The notes: generated from the sequence alone by a model not told the origin. A DNA stretch of 64,000 nucleotides from Campylobacteraceae bacterium (GCA_027100635.1 JAMOOQ010000001.1:1-64000), one strand, 5' to 3'. Numbered from the stretch's first letter, positions 6,636 to 16,073 are shown. Numbers and translations are program-made.

Positions 6636-8444
6636 ATGTGTGGAATTGTAGGATATATAGGCAAAAAAGAGAAAAAAGAGATTATATTAGATGGTCTTAG
6701 TGAATTAGAATATAGAGGATATGATTCTGCTGGAATTGCTATTATTAAAGACAATAAACTTGAACAATTTAAGGCTATTGGGAAATTAGAAAACTTATCA
6801 AATAAAATAAAAGATTTTAACAGCGATGGATTTGGTGTTACAATTGGACATACTCGCTGGGCAACACATGGAAAACCAACAGAATTAAATGCTCATCCAC
6901 ATCTAGGAGAATATAGTTTTGTCGTTCACAATGGTATTATAGAAAATTATAAAGATTTAAAAGAGGAACTTGAGCTAAAAGGGATCAAATTTATAAGCCA
7001 AACAGATACAGAGTCTATAGTTCACCTTTTTGAAAATATAAATAACTCTATTGAAGATTCTTTTAAAGCTTTTAAACAGACAATTAATAAATTAGATGGT
7101 GCTTATGCCACACTTTTAATTACAAAAGCATCTCCTGATACTATATTTTTTGCAAAGAATGGTTCGCCAATGCTTATTGGATTTGATAAAGATGAGATAT
7201 ATTTTGCATCATCAGATACTCCTATTATTGGTAAAGCTACAGAGGTTTATTATTTACAAGATGGTGAATATGGATTTGTAGAAGATGGAAAGGTTAAACT
7301 ATTTGATGAAAATGGGATAAAAAAGTTTACGAAACAAAAACTCTCACTAGATAAAGTTTTGGCTCAAAAAGATGGATATAGATTTTTTATGGAAAAAGAG
7401 ATTTATGAACAAAGTCGTGTAATTACAGAAACAATTATGGGAAGAGTTGAAAATAATAAAATCAATTTTGAAGAGATAGATAAGAGTATTCTTGATGGAA
7501 TTAGTGATATTAGAATCTGTGCATGTGGGACAAGTTATCATACTGGATTAGTGGCTAGTTATCTTCTTGAAAGAATTGCAAAAATCAGATGTAGTGTAGA
7601 GATTGCAAGTGAATTTAGACATAAAGAACCTCTTTTAGAAAAAACTTCTCTATTTATCACTATCTCTCAAAGTGGGGAAACTGCTGATACTCTTGAAGCT
7701 CTTAAAATGGCAAAAAAAGCTGGTTTAAAATCTTTATCAATCTGTAATGTTGATAACTCTTCTATTGTACGCGAGAGTGATTATACAATTCTTACCCGTG
7801 CAGGGATAGAAAAAGGTGTGGCAAGTACAAAAGCATTCTCAACACAAGTTATGGTTTTATGGATGCTAACTTTATATATTGCCCAAATCAAAAAGAGTAT
7901 CTCAGATGAGCAATTAAATCAAGAAATAGAGGCAATCTTACACACTCCAAAATCTTTAATCATAGATGATAATCTTCATAATAAACTTCATCGCTTATCA
8001 AAAAGATACCTTCATGGTCATGGATTTTTCTTTATTGGTAGAGATATATTTTTCCCTTTAGCACTTGAGGGAGCATTAAAACTTAAAGAGATTAGCTATC
8101 TTCATGCAGAGGGGTACCCAGCAGGGGAGATGAAACATGGACCAATTGCTTTGGCTGATAGTGAACTTTTTACAATTGCTCTTATGCCAAAAACTATGCA
8201 ATACGAAAAGATAAAATCAAATGTGGAGGAGCTAAGTGCAAGAGATACCACAATTTTAGCAATATCTCCTGAAAATTTTGAGTTAGCTGATGATTTTATT
8301 AAGACAAAATATAGCTCTCATCCTATGATAGAATTTTTTGAAATGACAGTTATTACCCAACTTTTAGCTCTTGAAATATCGGTTAGACTTGGTAACGATG
8401 TGGATATGCCACGAAATTTAGCTAAAAGCGTAACAGTTGAGTGA
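6636..8444 (+). CDS. glmS: glutamine-fructose-6-phosphate aminotransferase (isomerizing)
   Basis: GlmS makes glucosamine-6-phosphate from fructose-6-phosphate and glutamine, the entry to peptidoglycan and LPS amino sugars. The protein is 602 residues, the normal length. It starts MCGIVGYIG with the N-terminal nucleophile Cys2 of the glutaminase domain, followed by LEYRGYDSAGIA and GHTRWATHG. Two SIS domains follow, with CGTSYHTG, SQSGETADTLEA and HAEGYPAGEMKHGPIAL; the C terminus DMPRNLAKSVTVE is the usual active-site tail. It is monocistronic. I see no glmS ribozyme upstream. Confidence 0.98.
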   Translation: MCGIVGYIGKKEKKEIILDGLSELEYRGYDSAGIAIIKDNKLEQFKAIGKLENLSNKIKDFNSDGFGVTIGHTRWATHGKPTELNAHPHLGEYSFVVHNGIIENYKDLKEELELKGIKFISQTDTESIVHLFENINNSIEDSFKAFKQTINKLDGAYATLLITKASPDTIFFAKNGSPMLIGFDKDEIYFASSDTPIIGKATEVYYLQDGEYGFVEDGKVKLFDENGIKKFTKQKLSLDKVLAQKDGYRFFMEKEIYEQSRVITETIMGRVENNKINFEEIDKSILDGISDIRICACGTSYHTGLVASYLLERIAKIRCSVEIASEFRHKEPLLEKTSLFITISQSGETADTLEALKMAKKAGLKSLSICNVDNSSIVRESDYTILTRAGIEKGVASTKAFSTQVMVLWMLTLYIAQIKKSISDEQLNQEIEAILHTPKSLIIDDNLHNKLHRLSKRYLHGHGFFFIGRDIFFPLALEGALKLKEISYLHAEGYPAGEMKHGPIALADSELFTIALMPKTMQYEKIKSNVEELSARDTTILAISPENFELADDFIKTKYSSHPMIEFFEMTVITQLLALEISVRLGNDVDMPRNLAKSVTVE

Positions 8445-8570
8445 TAATTTGGTCATTGAGTATTATCTATAAATAAGAGTTTAGAGATTCTATATCAAAA
8501 AAGAAGCATGGAATGACGGACTTTTATCACCATGAAGTTACTTTAACTTTAGGGTCTCCTAAACTGAAAA

Positions 8571-9104
8571 CTACTTATGAAGAATACCCTTTTTAATATA
8601 TTCTGAGAGTTTATCCATCGCTTCTTTATGGTTCTTTATAAAGTCTTGGTGTGCATTAGAATCACAATAGTTAGTTATAATAAAAATTCCACCAACAGGG
8701 ATATTAAAAGCTTTGGCTACTTTGATAATAGAAAAAAATTCCATATTTTCTAGTGATATATTTAAGTCTAAATATTTTTTATTAAGTGATAAATCTCTTG
8801 TGATATAGTTTGAAGAGTTTATCATCGTATCTTTTGAAATATCTAAAGCTGTTGAAACCACATTATCAACTGGCGTAAATGAGTCTGCATTAAAAAATGA
8901 ATTTTCAATATTTGTGGCACTTTTAGATTTGACTATATCAAAAACTTTATGATTGCCATAACTTCCTGCGCTTCCTACAAACAGAATAAATTCAGGTGGA
9001 TTCATAATACAAATTCTAGTAAGGTTAATAGCACTATCCACAAGCCCTATTCCAATTGGTGTTGCAAACTCAAAAGATTCTATATCTCCTGCACAAAATA
9101 TCAT
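8571..9104 (-). CDS. short nucleoside phosphorylase/hydrolase-fold protein
   Basis: A 177-residue protein related to the MTA/SAH nucleosidase and purine nucleoside phosphorylase superfamily. The recognisable parts are the glycine-rich FATPIGIGLVDSAINLTRI, the core strand FILFVGSAGSYG, and ENMEFFSIIKVAKAFNIPVGGIFIITNYCDSNAH. The last replaces the MEGAA...RAISD region of true nucleosidases. It lacks about 45 N-terminal residues of MTA/SAH nucleosidase, and the usual catalytic Asp near the C terminus is shifted (NYCDSNAH). The substrate is therefore uncertain; MqnB-like futalosine hydrolysis is possible but not shown. The start MIFCAGDIESF looks natural and follows AAAAGGATAAAA. It stands alone between repeats. 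Confidence 0.65.
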   Translation of the reverse strand: MIFCAGDIESFEFATPIGIGLVDSAINLTRICIMNPPEFILFVGSAGSYGNHKVFDIVKSKSATNIENSFFNADSFTPVDNVVSTALDISKDTMINSSNYITRDLSLNKKYLDLNISLENMEFFSIIKVAKAFNIPVGGIFIITNYCDSNAHQDFIKNHKEAMDKLSEYIKKGILHK

Positions 9105-9120
9105 TTTTATCCTTTTTTAT

Positions 9121-9279
9121 TAGATTCCCAGTCAAGCTGAGAATGACGAAATCTTTCAAGAATGACAAAATCTTTCAAGAATGACAAAATCTTTCAAGCA
9201 TGACGAAATCTTTCAAGAATGACAAAATCTTTCAAGCATGACGGTTATTTGTCATTCTGAACTTGATTCAGAATCTAGG
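9121..9279. repeat. tandem 19-bp repeats flanked by inverted palindromic repeat halves
   Basis: Five full tandem copies of a 19-bp unit, GA(or C)ATGAC(G/A)AAATCTTTCAA, run from 9141 to 9235, with a partial sixth to about 9243. On the left is TAGATTCCCAGTCAAGCTGA, on the right GTCATTCTGAACTTGATTC. These are oppositely oriented members of the GTCATTCTGAA...TTCAGAATC palindromic intergenic family found in many bacteria. The array lies between two minus-strand genes and encodes no plausible protein. Confidence 0.85.
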
Positions 9280-9281
9280 TC

Positions 9282-9953
9282 TTATAATAAACAGATAGAG
9301 GTTACACCTAAAACAGCACTTTCACTTTTTAAGATTAAACTACTATCAAATCCAACTATCTTATTTTTTTCAAATTTACCTATTTCCTCACTACTAAAAC
9401 CACCTTCACAACCAATTATAATACTATTAATATCATCTTTATTATCAATAAGAAAAGAGTCTGAAAAATTTAACATATAACTTTTAGGATAGCTTTCTAA
9501 AAATTTATCTAGTGAATCTAATATCTCAATTGTCATCATTTGGCTTCGTCCACACTGTTGAGATGAGTTTAATAAAATTTTATTTAATCTAGTTCTATCT
9601 ATCTTAAAATTTTTTTGACTTTTATTGCAATATATAAATGATATTTTTTCTACACCCATCTCATTTAAAGAAGATATATTTTTTTCTATCACTTTAGTAT
9701 CAATTACACACCAGCCAATATGTAGATTTTTATTAGATTTAATAATAAGCTCTTGTTGAGATATTAAACTAATAGTTAACTCTCTTCTTGTTATATTTTC
9801 AATTTTATAACTATATAAAATATTATCTTTTAAATTACGCAACGCAATAATATCATCAATTTTATGTCGGCGAACTTTTATGATATATCTATAGTCATCT
9901 CCTAGTAATTGTATATGATGCTCTGAGGCATTTATATTATATATATATTGCAT
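9282..9953 (-). CDS. rsmE: 16S rRNA (uracil1498-N3)-methyltransferase
   Basis: RsmE methylates N3 of U1498 in 16S rRNA in the assembled 30S subunit. The 223-residue protein has an N-terminal PUA-like region with DDYRYIIKVRRHKIDD and a C-terminal SPOUT knot with EKNISSLNEMGVEKISFIYC, SSQQCGRSQM, IIIGCEGGFSSEEI and LKSESAVLGVTSICLL, which are the family's diagnostic motifs. It starts 1 base after the upstream membrane-protein gene and ends a minus-strand run of short-gap genes. Confidence 0.93.
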   Translation of the reverse strand: MQYIYNINASEHHIQLLGDDYRYIIKVRRHKIDDIIALRNLKDNILYSYKIENITRRELTISLISQQELIIKSNKNLHIGWCVIDTKVIEKNISSLNEMGVEKISFIYCNKSQKNFKIDRTRLNKILLNSSQQCGRSQMMTIEILDSLDKFLESYPKSYMLNFSDSFLIDNKDDINSIIIGCEGGFSSEEIGKFEKNKIVGFDSSLILKSESAVLGVTSICLL

Positions 9954-9954
9954 A

Positions 9955-10356
9955 TTAAACTTGATAAATCCATATAAAACTCAATATTATAGCTATCTCT
10001 ATGATTGCGATAACAATTGCTAATTTACGATAATTATCTATCGTATCAGTTGGTGAGTGAATAAACTTTTTAAACTGGATAAATTTATAGACCTCTAATC
10101 CAATTAATACAAAAAAAGCACCTATCATCAAATTGATATTTATACTAAAATCACGTTCTGATAATATCATCGCTACCAAACCATCAAATCCTATCATTAC
10201 AAGAAGTGCATAGTATGTAAAAAAATATATCCTAGTAAGTTTAATAAATTTTGCAACATTAGCATAAAATAAAATAGAAATAGAGATACCTGCAAATATC
10301 AATATCAAAAATAGATTAATTGTTGTTGTGTGATACCATATAACATCTGCTATCAT
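9955..10356 (-). CDS. four-helix inner-membrane protein of unknown function
   Basis: A 133-residue protein with four predicted membrane helices at about 12-33, 41-64, 72-90 and 110-131, and short polar loops. I do not recognise a family or an active site. The one-base gap to rsmE and a 37-base gap from the histidine kinase gene place it in the same transcript. Confidence 0.7.
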   Translation of the reverse strand: MIADVIWYHTTTINLFLILIFAGISISILFYANVAKFIKLTRIYFFTYYALLVMIGFDGLVAMILSERDFSININLMIGAFFVLIGLEVYKFIQFKKFIHSPTDTIDNYRKLAIVIAIIEIAIILSFIWIYQV

Positions 10357-10393
10357 TAAAAGCCTTTTTTTATGCCATTATACTATTTTAAGC

Positions 10394-11569
10394 TTACCAT
10401 TGCAGTGTAATTGTAGTTCCCTCTTTTAGTTTTGATTTAACGGTTATAGATATATTATACTCATTGACTATTTTTTTAACTATATTTAAGCCAATGCCAA
10501 AACCACCTTCACTTTTATTAAATCTTTTATATCTATTAAACATATATGGTATTTTATCCTCGGCAATTCCTATCCCTGTATCTGAAATTAAAAGTAGATT
10601 AGATTTTAATTCAATAGAGATAGTTCCACCTCTTTTATTATATTTAATAGAATTTGAAATTAGATTATCAATAACTCTGATTGCTTTTTGTTTATCTATA
10701 TAAAATATAATATTCTCTAGTTTTAATATAAATAGAATCTCTTTTGACTTTGCTAAAATATCAAAATAATCAACTCTATCTTCTATCAATTCTTTAATAT
10801 TTAAATCTATATTTTGACTATATTGTTCTTGTGATAGAGTTAAATATGTTAAATCATTATATAAAATAGAAACTGTTTTTGCTGCTATATCTATACGATG
10901 GAGTTTCTTTTTATTTTTTTCTGTCATAATATCTCTATCCATCATCTCAATATTTGCTAAAATTGCACTCAATGGAGTATTTAGCTCATGAGTTGTATCT
11001 TTGATAAAGCTATCTAAGAGTATAATTGAATCACGCATAGGTTTTAAAAAGAGTTTTGATAGATATAGACCAAAGAGAATTAATACTATTAAAGTTATAG
11101 AGCTGTATATTATAATATGTTTTATTGTCTCATTTTCCCACTGTTTATTATCATCAATCTCTATAATAAGATATTTTGCTCCAAGATAGTAGTTATCTAA
11201 TATCTTTATATAATGAATAGAGTCTCCTATACGATATATATCACTCTCAAAATCTATCTTACTCTCTTTTAAAAGAGAGAAGATAAGACGATACTCCACA
11301 TCATATATTGCAGATTTAAATCTTTTATCTCGTGGGTATAGTTGAGTCTCATCAAAAAAATGGTGTAATCTTTTTAATTTTCTAATAGTATTATTAGCAT
11401 ACGCAGAAAGGTATATTTTATGATTTGATAAGCTTAACTTATCTTGACTTTGATAATAAAAAATAGATAAAAGAAGTATAACAATAACACCCATTAAGAT
11501 ATAAAGACTTAAAAATCTTAAAAGAGACTTCTCTTCACTTTTAAGAAAACTATCTCTTGAAGAAAACAA
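10394..11569 (-). CDS. sensor histidine kinase
   Basis: A 391-residue membrane histidine kinase. Helices at about 17-38 and 152-172 enclose a periplasmic sensor region of about 110 residues. The H-box KDTTHELNTPLSAI has the phospho-acceptor His194. The N-box is DNLISNSIKYN, with G-boxes DTGIGIAEDKI and GGFGIGLNIV. The signal is unknown. It starts 1 base after the ABC-F gene, and no response regulator is adjacent or elsewhere in the window, so its partner must be encoded elsewhere. Confidence 0.9.
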   Translation of the reverse strand: MFSSRDSFLKSEEKSLLRFLSLYILMGVIVILLLSIFYYQSQDKLSLSNHKIYLSAYANNTIRKLKRLHHFFDETQLYPRDKRFKSAIYDVEYRLIFSLLKESKIDFESDIYRIGDSIHYIKILDNYYLGAKYLIIEIDDNKQWENETIKHIIIYSSITLIVLILFGLYLSKLFLKPMRDSIILLDSFIKDTTHELNTPLSAILANIEMMDRDIMTEKNKKKLHRIDIAAKTVSILYNDLTYLTLSQEQYSQNIDLNIKELIEDRVDYFDILAKSKEILFILKLENIIFYIDKQKAIRVIDNLISNSIKYNKRGGTISIELKSNLLLISDTGIGIAEDKIPYMFNRYKRFNKSEGGFGIGLNIVKKIVNEYNISITVKSKLKEGTTITLQW

Positions 11570-11570
11570 G

Positions 11571-13517
11571 TTATATTGCCTCTATCTCTTCTGCTAATTC
11601 TAAAATATCAAGATATTTATCACTTTTTAATTCTAATTCATCTTCTGATTTTTGTAACTCAACGCTTAATTCTGTAAGCCCTTTTTGATTATAACAATCA
11701 GGGTCTTGTAAACATTTATTAATCTCTTCTATTTTATTTTCAAGCTTTTCAATTATATCAGGAAGCATATCTAAATCTCTTTGTTCTTTAAAAGAAAGCT
11801 TTGTTTTTACTTTAACTTTCTCTTGTTTATTAGAACTTTTGCTCTCTTTTTGAATATTATTTTCAAATTTCTGAAGCTCTTTTATCTCTTTTTCTATCAT
11901 TAGATATTCACTATAAAGTTGATAAGACTCCTCTATTAAGCCACCACGTTTAAATATAAAAAGTTTTGATGCAATTTTATCAATAAAATATCTATCATGA
12001 GATACAAAAATTACAGCACCACTAAAATTAATAAGTTTCTCTTCCAAAATATTTATTGTTGCAATATCTAAATCATTTGTTGGTTCATCAAGAATTAAAC
12101 AGTTTACATCTTTACTCATTAATAAAGCTAATGCAACTCTGTTTCTCTCCCCTCCACTTAAAACACCAACCTTTTTACTCAGATATTCCTCTGGAAATAA
12201 AAAACTTTTAAGATAACCATAAACATGTTGATTTTGCCCATTAACTTTTATAATATCTCCACCATCAGGGCAAAAAGTTTCTATTAAAGTTTTATCATCT
12301 TGCAAAACTCCTCTATGTTGGTCAAAATATCCTAATTTAAATTCACCTTTTTTAATAATTCCACTATCTGGCTTTAAATCTCCAAGCATAAGTTTCAAAA
12401 GTGTAGATTTCCCACTTCCATTATCTCCAACAATTGCGATTTTATCTTTTTGTAGAATTCGTGTTGTAAAATCTTTGATAAGAGTTCTATTTACAATATT
12501 ATATTCCAAGTCTTCCACATCAAAAAGCATCTTTTTTCTTGAAACTCCCTCATCACGATTAAAATGTTTTTTTTCTCTTTCAAGTTCTATCATCATTTTA
12601 TGAATTAAAGTTGGATTAAATTTTGCATCGTCTCTAAGTTCAAATACCCTTTTTTTTCTCCCTTGATTTCTCTTTTCTCTTGCTCTTACACCTTTTGATA
12701 GCCATTCCTCTTCCCGTTTTAGATGACGAAGCAGATTTTCATGGTCTCTTTGCATATTCTTCATTCGTTCCTCTTTTAACACAAGGTAACGATTATATCC
12801 TCCATTATAAGAGATAAGCTCACAATTATCCACCTCCACAACTCTAGTGGCAACTCTATCAATAAAATGTCTATCATGGGATATAAATAAAAGTGTAAAT
12901 TTCTCTTTTAAAATCAACTCTTCTAAAAACTCAACCATATATACATCAAGGTGATTTGTTGGTTCATCAAGTAATAAAATATCTGGTTTTTTAAGAATTA
13001 ATGAGGCAAGAGCAACTCGTCTTTGTTCACCACCAGATAGAGTTATTACAAGTCTATTTTCATACTCTTTTAGTTTAAACTCTTGAAGAACTCTTTCAAT
13101 TTTATCATCTAAATTCCAAGCATTATGATGATCTAAAAAATTTGTAACTTCTGAATGTTCTGTAAGTAATCTTTCATTTTCATATTCATCCACAAGCCTA
13201 AGAGTTAATTTATCATAAAGCTCTTTTGCCTCTTTTAATACAGTTAGTTCATTTTCAATAGCATCTCTAACATTTAGATAATCTTCAAAAATCGGTTGTT
13301 GGGATAACATCTCTATTTGAATAGATTTATTAACAACTCTTTTTCCCTCTGTAATATCCTCTTCACCTGAAGCTATCTTCATTAAAGTAGATTTACCACA
13401 CCCATTTCGTCCTAATATTGCAACTCGTTCACCCTCATCAAGATGAAAACTCACATCCTTTAGAAGTATTTTTATATCATATTGTTTATCTATATGAAAA
13501 AGATCAATTAATGCCAA
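11571..13517 (-). CDS. uup: ABC-F family ATPase (Uup-like)
   Basis: A soluble protein of 648 residues with two ABC ATPase domains and no membrane segment. Domain 1 has GRNGCGKST (36-44), LSGGEQRRVALA and LLLDEPTNHLD; domain 2 has GDNGSGKST, LSGGERNRVALA and LILDEPTNDLD. The linker is highly charged (EEEWLSKGVRAREKRNQGRKKR), and a C-terminal coiled coil follows at about 560-648. This layout is that of Uup, which acts on ribosomes or branched DNA. The subfamily call within ABC-F is less certain than the family. Confidence 0.88.
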   Translation of the reverse strand: MALIDLFHIDKQYDIKILLKDVSFHLDEGERVAILGRNGCGKSTLMKIASGEEDITEGKRVVNKSIQIEMLSQQPIFEDYLNVRDAIENELTVLKEAKELYDKLTLRLVDEYENERLLTEHSEVTNFLDHHNAWNLDDKIERVLQEFKLKEYENRLVITLSGGEQRRVALASLILKKPDILLLDEPTNHLDVYMVEFLEELILKEKFTLLFISHDRHFIDRVATRVVEVDNCELISYNGGYNRYLVLKEERMKNMQRDHENLLRHLKREEEWLSKGVRAREKRNQGRKKRVFELRDDAKFNPTLIHKMMIELEREKKHFNRDEGVSRKKMLFDVEDLEYNIVNRTLIKDFTTRILQKDKIAIVGDNGSGKSTLLKLMLGDLKPDSGIIKKGEFKLGYFDQHRGVLQDDKTLIETFCPDGGDIIKVNGQNQHVYGYLKSFLFPEEYLSKKVGVLSGGERNRVALALLMSKDVNCLILDEPTNDLDIATINILEEKLINFSGAVIFVSHDRYFIDKIASKLFIFKRGGLIEESYQLYSEYLMIEKEIKELQKFENNIQKESKSSNKQEKVKVKTKLSFKEQRDLDMLPDIIEKLENKIEEINKCLQDPDCYNQKGLTELSVELQKSEDELELKSDKYLDILELAEEIEAI

Positions 13518-13547
13518 TTTTACTACCTTTTTTATTATATTATTAAG

Positions 13548-13772
13548 TTATAAATTCTTATCTAATTGAGCTAATTTCTCTCTTAACTCTGCTCTTTCTT
13601 TAAATCCAACTACTCTATATGTTTTTACTTTATCTCTAAAATCTTCTTTAACATCTATTAAATCCATCTCTTTGCAAGTTATTTTATCAATAGTAGCATT
13701 ATATTTTAGAGCAATAATATTCATCTCTTCAAAATAGTTATTTAAAATATTATTTATCTCTTCTGGTTCCAT
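13548..13772 (-). CDS. small conserved-looking hypothetical protein
   Basis: A 74-residue acidic, helical protein with KEMDLIDVKEDFRDKVKTYRVVGFKERAELREKLAQLDKNL as its C-terminal half in two charged helices. I do not recognise it. The short gaps to its neighbours (8 bases upstream, 30 to the ABC-F gene) and codon use like its neighbours suggest it is a real gene in this operon. Confidence 0.55.
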   Translation of the reverse strand: MEPEEINNILNNYFEEMNIIALKYNATIDKITCKEMDLIDVKEDFRDKVKTYRVVGFKERAELREKLAQLDKNL

Positions 13773-13780
13773 TTTTTCAG

Positions 13781-14080
13781 TTATCTGTGTAAAATTTTTA
13801 ATATCAGATTATCTTTAGAAGTTTCATAAGATATTTTAGGATTATAAAATATAGATTTTAGTTGAGATGTTGCATCTTTATAATAAACTAGAAAGTCATC
13901 TTTATATTTATTTTCATTCCATTCTTCAGATTTATAAGAAGTAGATGTAAATACTACTTTATCGTCTTTTCTGATAAAAGAGTATACATAATCTGTTACC
14001 ATCTCATCATTATATCTACTAATTTTATTCATTATTTTGAAATAGTTCTTTTTGTCAATAGTATTTAAGAATTTATTCAT
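13781..14080 (-). CDS. hypothetical protein
   Basis: A 99-residue protein with no recognised domain. It is rich in Lys, Asp and Tyr, with a central DYVYSFIRKDDKVVFTSTS strand region. A start at 14104 is possible, but the ATG at 14080 follows AAGGAAATTT, a good Shine-Dalgarno sequence, and is preferred. It is the first gene of the minus-strand run that ends with rsmE. Confidence 0.5.
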   Translation of the reverse strand: MNKFLNTIDKKNYFKIMNKISRYNDEMVTDYVYSFIRKDDKVVFTSTSYKSEEWNENKYKDDFLVYYKDATSQLKSIFYNPKISYETSKDNLILKILHR

Positions 14081-14119
14081 AAATTTCCTTAAAAATCTAA
14101 CCAATAAATAAAAGCGATA

Positions 14120-14165
14120 ATTTTAGGGTACCTACAAGAAGAGGCACCCCTACGGAATAATACCA
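14120..14165. repeat. short GGGTACC-type intergenic repeat
   Basis: TTTTAGGGTACCTACAAGAAG followed by GGCACCCCTACG. It is nearly the same as the repeat at 16797, where the spacing differs by a few bases. It can fold weakly (GGGTACC with a GGCACCC partner) and lies between a hypothetical gene and pyrE. Confidence 0.6.
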
Positions 14166-14213
14166 TGTATAATGACAAGAATCACTTGTGCTTGCCATTT
14201 AGAAGCTAATTCC

Positions 14214-14822
14214 TTATGCTCTACTTCCTGGTTTAATAGCTTTACTTCCATCTTTACACATTGGACATTCATCAGGAGAATACATCTCAAATTCAAAATC
14301 ATCTAATGCAAATAATGGTTTATCCGAGGGAAGTTTACACTCAGATTTTGCCTTTGAATCAGAACCAACTCTTTGACAAAAACCTCTATTAGCAAGTGAT
14401 GCAAATCCAACAACTTTACCACCAAGAGCCTCTATAGCTTTTGATGCTTCCATTGCAGAACCACCTGTTGTGATAATATCTTCACAGATTAAAACTTTTT
14501 CACCTTTTTTAATCTCAAAACCACGACGAAGCTCCATCACTCCCTCTTTTCTCTCAACAAAAATACTTCTGATAGATAATGCTCTTGCTAACTCATAACC
14601 TGCCAAAATTCCACCTAAAGCAGGAGCACAAATAGTATCAACTTTAATTTTACTATCTATTATCTCTTTAGCTAATGCTTTTGCCAAAATTTCAGCTCTT
14701 GATGTATCTTCAAGCACTTTTGCACTTTGCAAATATCTATTTGAGTGATTACCACTACTTAATATAAAATGCCCCTCTAATAACGCTCCAGCTTCTTTAT
14801 AAATATTTTCTACATTCATCAT
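14214..14822 (-). CDS. pyrE: orotate phosphoribosyltransferase
   Basis: PyrE joins orotate to PRPP to give orotidine 5'-phosphate in pyrimidine synthesis. The 202-residue protein has [19 protein letters not shown], the PRPP loop [17 protein letters not shown], and [23 protein letters not shown]. The C-terminal tail has cysteine-rich PDECPMC. The start overlaps the frr stop (TAATG), so translation is probably coupled; a second ATG follows at once at 14819. Confidence 0.96.
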   Translation of the reverse strand: MMNVENIYKEAGALLEGHFILSSGNHSNRYLQSAKVLEDTSRAEILAKALAKEIIDSKIKVDTICAPALGGILAGYELARALSIRSIFVERKEGVMELRRGFEIKKGEKVLICEDIITTGGSAMEASKAIEALGGKVVGFASLANRGFCQRVGSDSKAKSECKLPSDKPLFALDDFEFEMYSPDECPMCKDGSKAIKPGSRA

Positions 14823-15379
14823 TATACTTTTAAAATATCTTTCTCTTTAGAGGCAAATATACTATCACACTCAGCAACACTCTTATCAGTTATCTTTTGA
14901 ATTTCATCAAATGCTCTTTTCGCATCATCTTCACTAATATCTTTATCTTTTTCTAATGCTTTAATATCATCATTAGCATTTTTTCTAATACCTCTTAATG
15001 CAATTTTTGCATTATCAGTCATACTTTTTGCACTTTTTACAATCTCTTTTCTTTGATCCGCTGTCATAGGTGGAAAAAATAATTTAATAAAGTCACCATC
15101 ATTATTAGGATTTACACCAATATTTGCATTTTGAATAGCTTTTTCAATAGGTTGTAACATAGTTTTTTCCCATGGTGTGATAGATATTGTTGTTGCATCA
15201 CTGGCAATTACATTTCCAACTTGATTTAGTGCTGTTGGAGTTCCATAATAATCTACTTTAATATGGTCTACAATTGTTGTTGTTACACTTCCTGTTCTTA
15301 AAGTACTGTAATCTCTTTTTAGTGAAGTTATACTTTTTTGCATAGTCTCTTTAGTATCATCATATATCTCGTTTAACAT
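14822..15379 (-). CDS. frr: ribosome recycling factor
   Basis: Frr splits post-termination ribosomes together with EF-G. It is 185 residues, the family length, with [31 protein letters not shown], the [16 protein letters not shown] segment, and [16 protein letters not shown] followed by a long C-terminal helix. It begins an frr-pyrE pair, a common arrangement in Campylobacterota. Confidence 0.97.
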   Translation of the reverse strand: MLNEIYDDTKETMQKSITSLKRDYSTLRTGSVTTTIVDHIKVDYYGTPTALNQVGNVIASDATTISITPWEKTMLQPIEKAIQNANIGVNPNNDGDFIKLFFPPMTADQRKEIVKSAKSMTDNAKIALRGIRKNANDDIKALEKDKDISEDDAKRAFDEIQKITDKSVAECDSIFASKEKDILKV

Positions 15380-15473
15380 TGAATATCCTTGTATATATTT
15401 TGTATTATTTTACCTTTTTTTTGCTTATGGCTTATGTATAATAAAAATATTTACAGAAGTAAAGGTAATCCTC

Positions 15474-15594
15474 CATGCCAATGGATTAAGCTTTTTTTTG
15501 GACGAGATGGCTTTAGCCTCTCCCTAATATACGAGGGGGGGGAACTGAAGTACTGTGTCCAAAAGCATAATAATTCTTATTTCATTGACATTAG
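15474..15594 (-). mobile_element. MITE-like element, copy B
   Basis: The same element as copy A in inverted orientation. The terminal repeats are CATGCCAATGGATTAAGC on the left and CTTATTTCATTGACATTAG on the right, with GGACGAGATGGCTTTAGCC inside. The 10 bases before it (GGTAATCCTC, 15464-15473) and after it (GATAATCCTC, 15595-15604) match at 9 of 10, consistent with a target duplication. The site lies within a GGTAATCC...GGATACC short palindrome between secG and frr. Confidence 0.8.
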
Positions 15595-15667
15595 GATAAT
15601 CCTCTATGGATACCTTGTATATAAGTATAAGCAACCCTTTTATGGTTGCCCTGTTATGTATATAAAA

Positions 15668-16006
15668 TTATTTTGTTGGTGCAACTGGTGCTGCTGATGG
15701 TGCAGGAGTTGAAGGCGTTGTTGTAGCTACAGGAGATGCTGGAACATTAGTTGTAATTGAATCTGCTACGGATTTACTATTCTCTTTTGTATATAAGAAA
15801 CCTAAAGTAAGTGTATTAACTATAAACAGTATAGCAACTGTAAATGTAAACTTTGTTAAAAATCCTGCTGGACCTTTTGCTCCAAACATTGTTTCATTAC
15901 TTCCACTATATGCGCCTAAGCCTATACTAGAACTTTTTTGTAATAATACTGCTATAGTAATTACCAATGCTAAAATAATTTGTACAATTAAAAGTGTTGA
16001 TGTCAT
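15668..16006 (-). CDS. secG: preprotein translocase subunit SecG
   Basis: A small (112-residue) inner-membrane protein of the SecYEG channel. Two helices at about 4-22 and 52-71 flank the conserved KSSSIGLGAYSGSNETMFGAKGPAGFLTKFT loop. The C terminus is a low-complexity Pro/Ala/Thr tail (PASPVATTTPSTPAPSAAP), as in many Campylobacterota SecG proteins. It is transcribed divergently from bioC, with facing -10 boxes in the gap. Confidence 0.93.
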   Translation of the reverse strand: MTSTLLIVQIILALVITIAVLLQKSSSIGLGAYSGSNETMFGAKGPAGFLTKFTFTVAILFIVNTLTLGFLYTKENSKSVADSITTNVPASPVATTTPSTPAPSAAPVAPTK

Positions 16007-16049
16007 TTATTCCTCTTTTTATAAAACTTAGGGTTTAAAACCTAATTTG

Positions 16050-16073
16050 GGTATAATTTTGCTAATTATACCT
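16050..16073. promoter_or_regulatory. symmetrical divergent promoters of secG and bioC
   Basis: The forward strand has GGTATAAT at 16050-16057 and the reverse strand has GGTATAAT ending at 16072, around TTTGCTA. The two -10 boxes are thus inverted copies about 7 bases apart. Forward transcription would serve bioC and reverse transcription secG. Polymerase could hardly occupy both at once. Confidence 0.55.

Noticed and set aside
10394-11569. Two-component system with an adjacent regulator
   Set aside because: No response-regulator gene is found in the operon or anywhere in the window.
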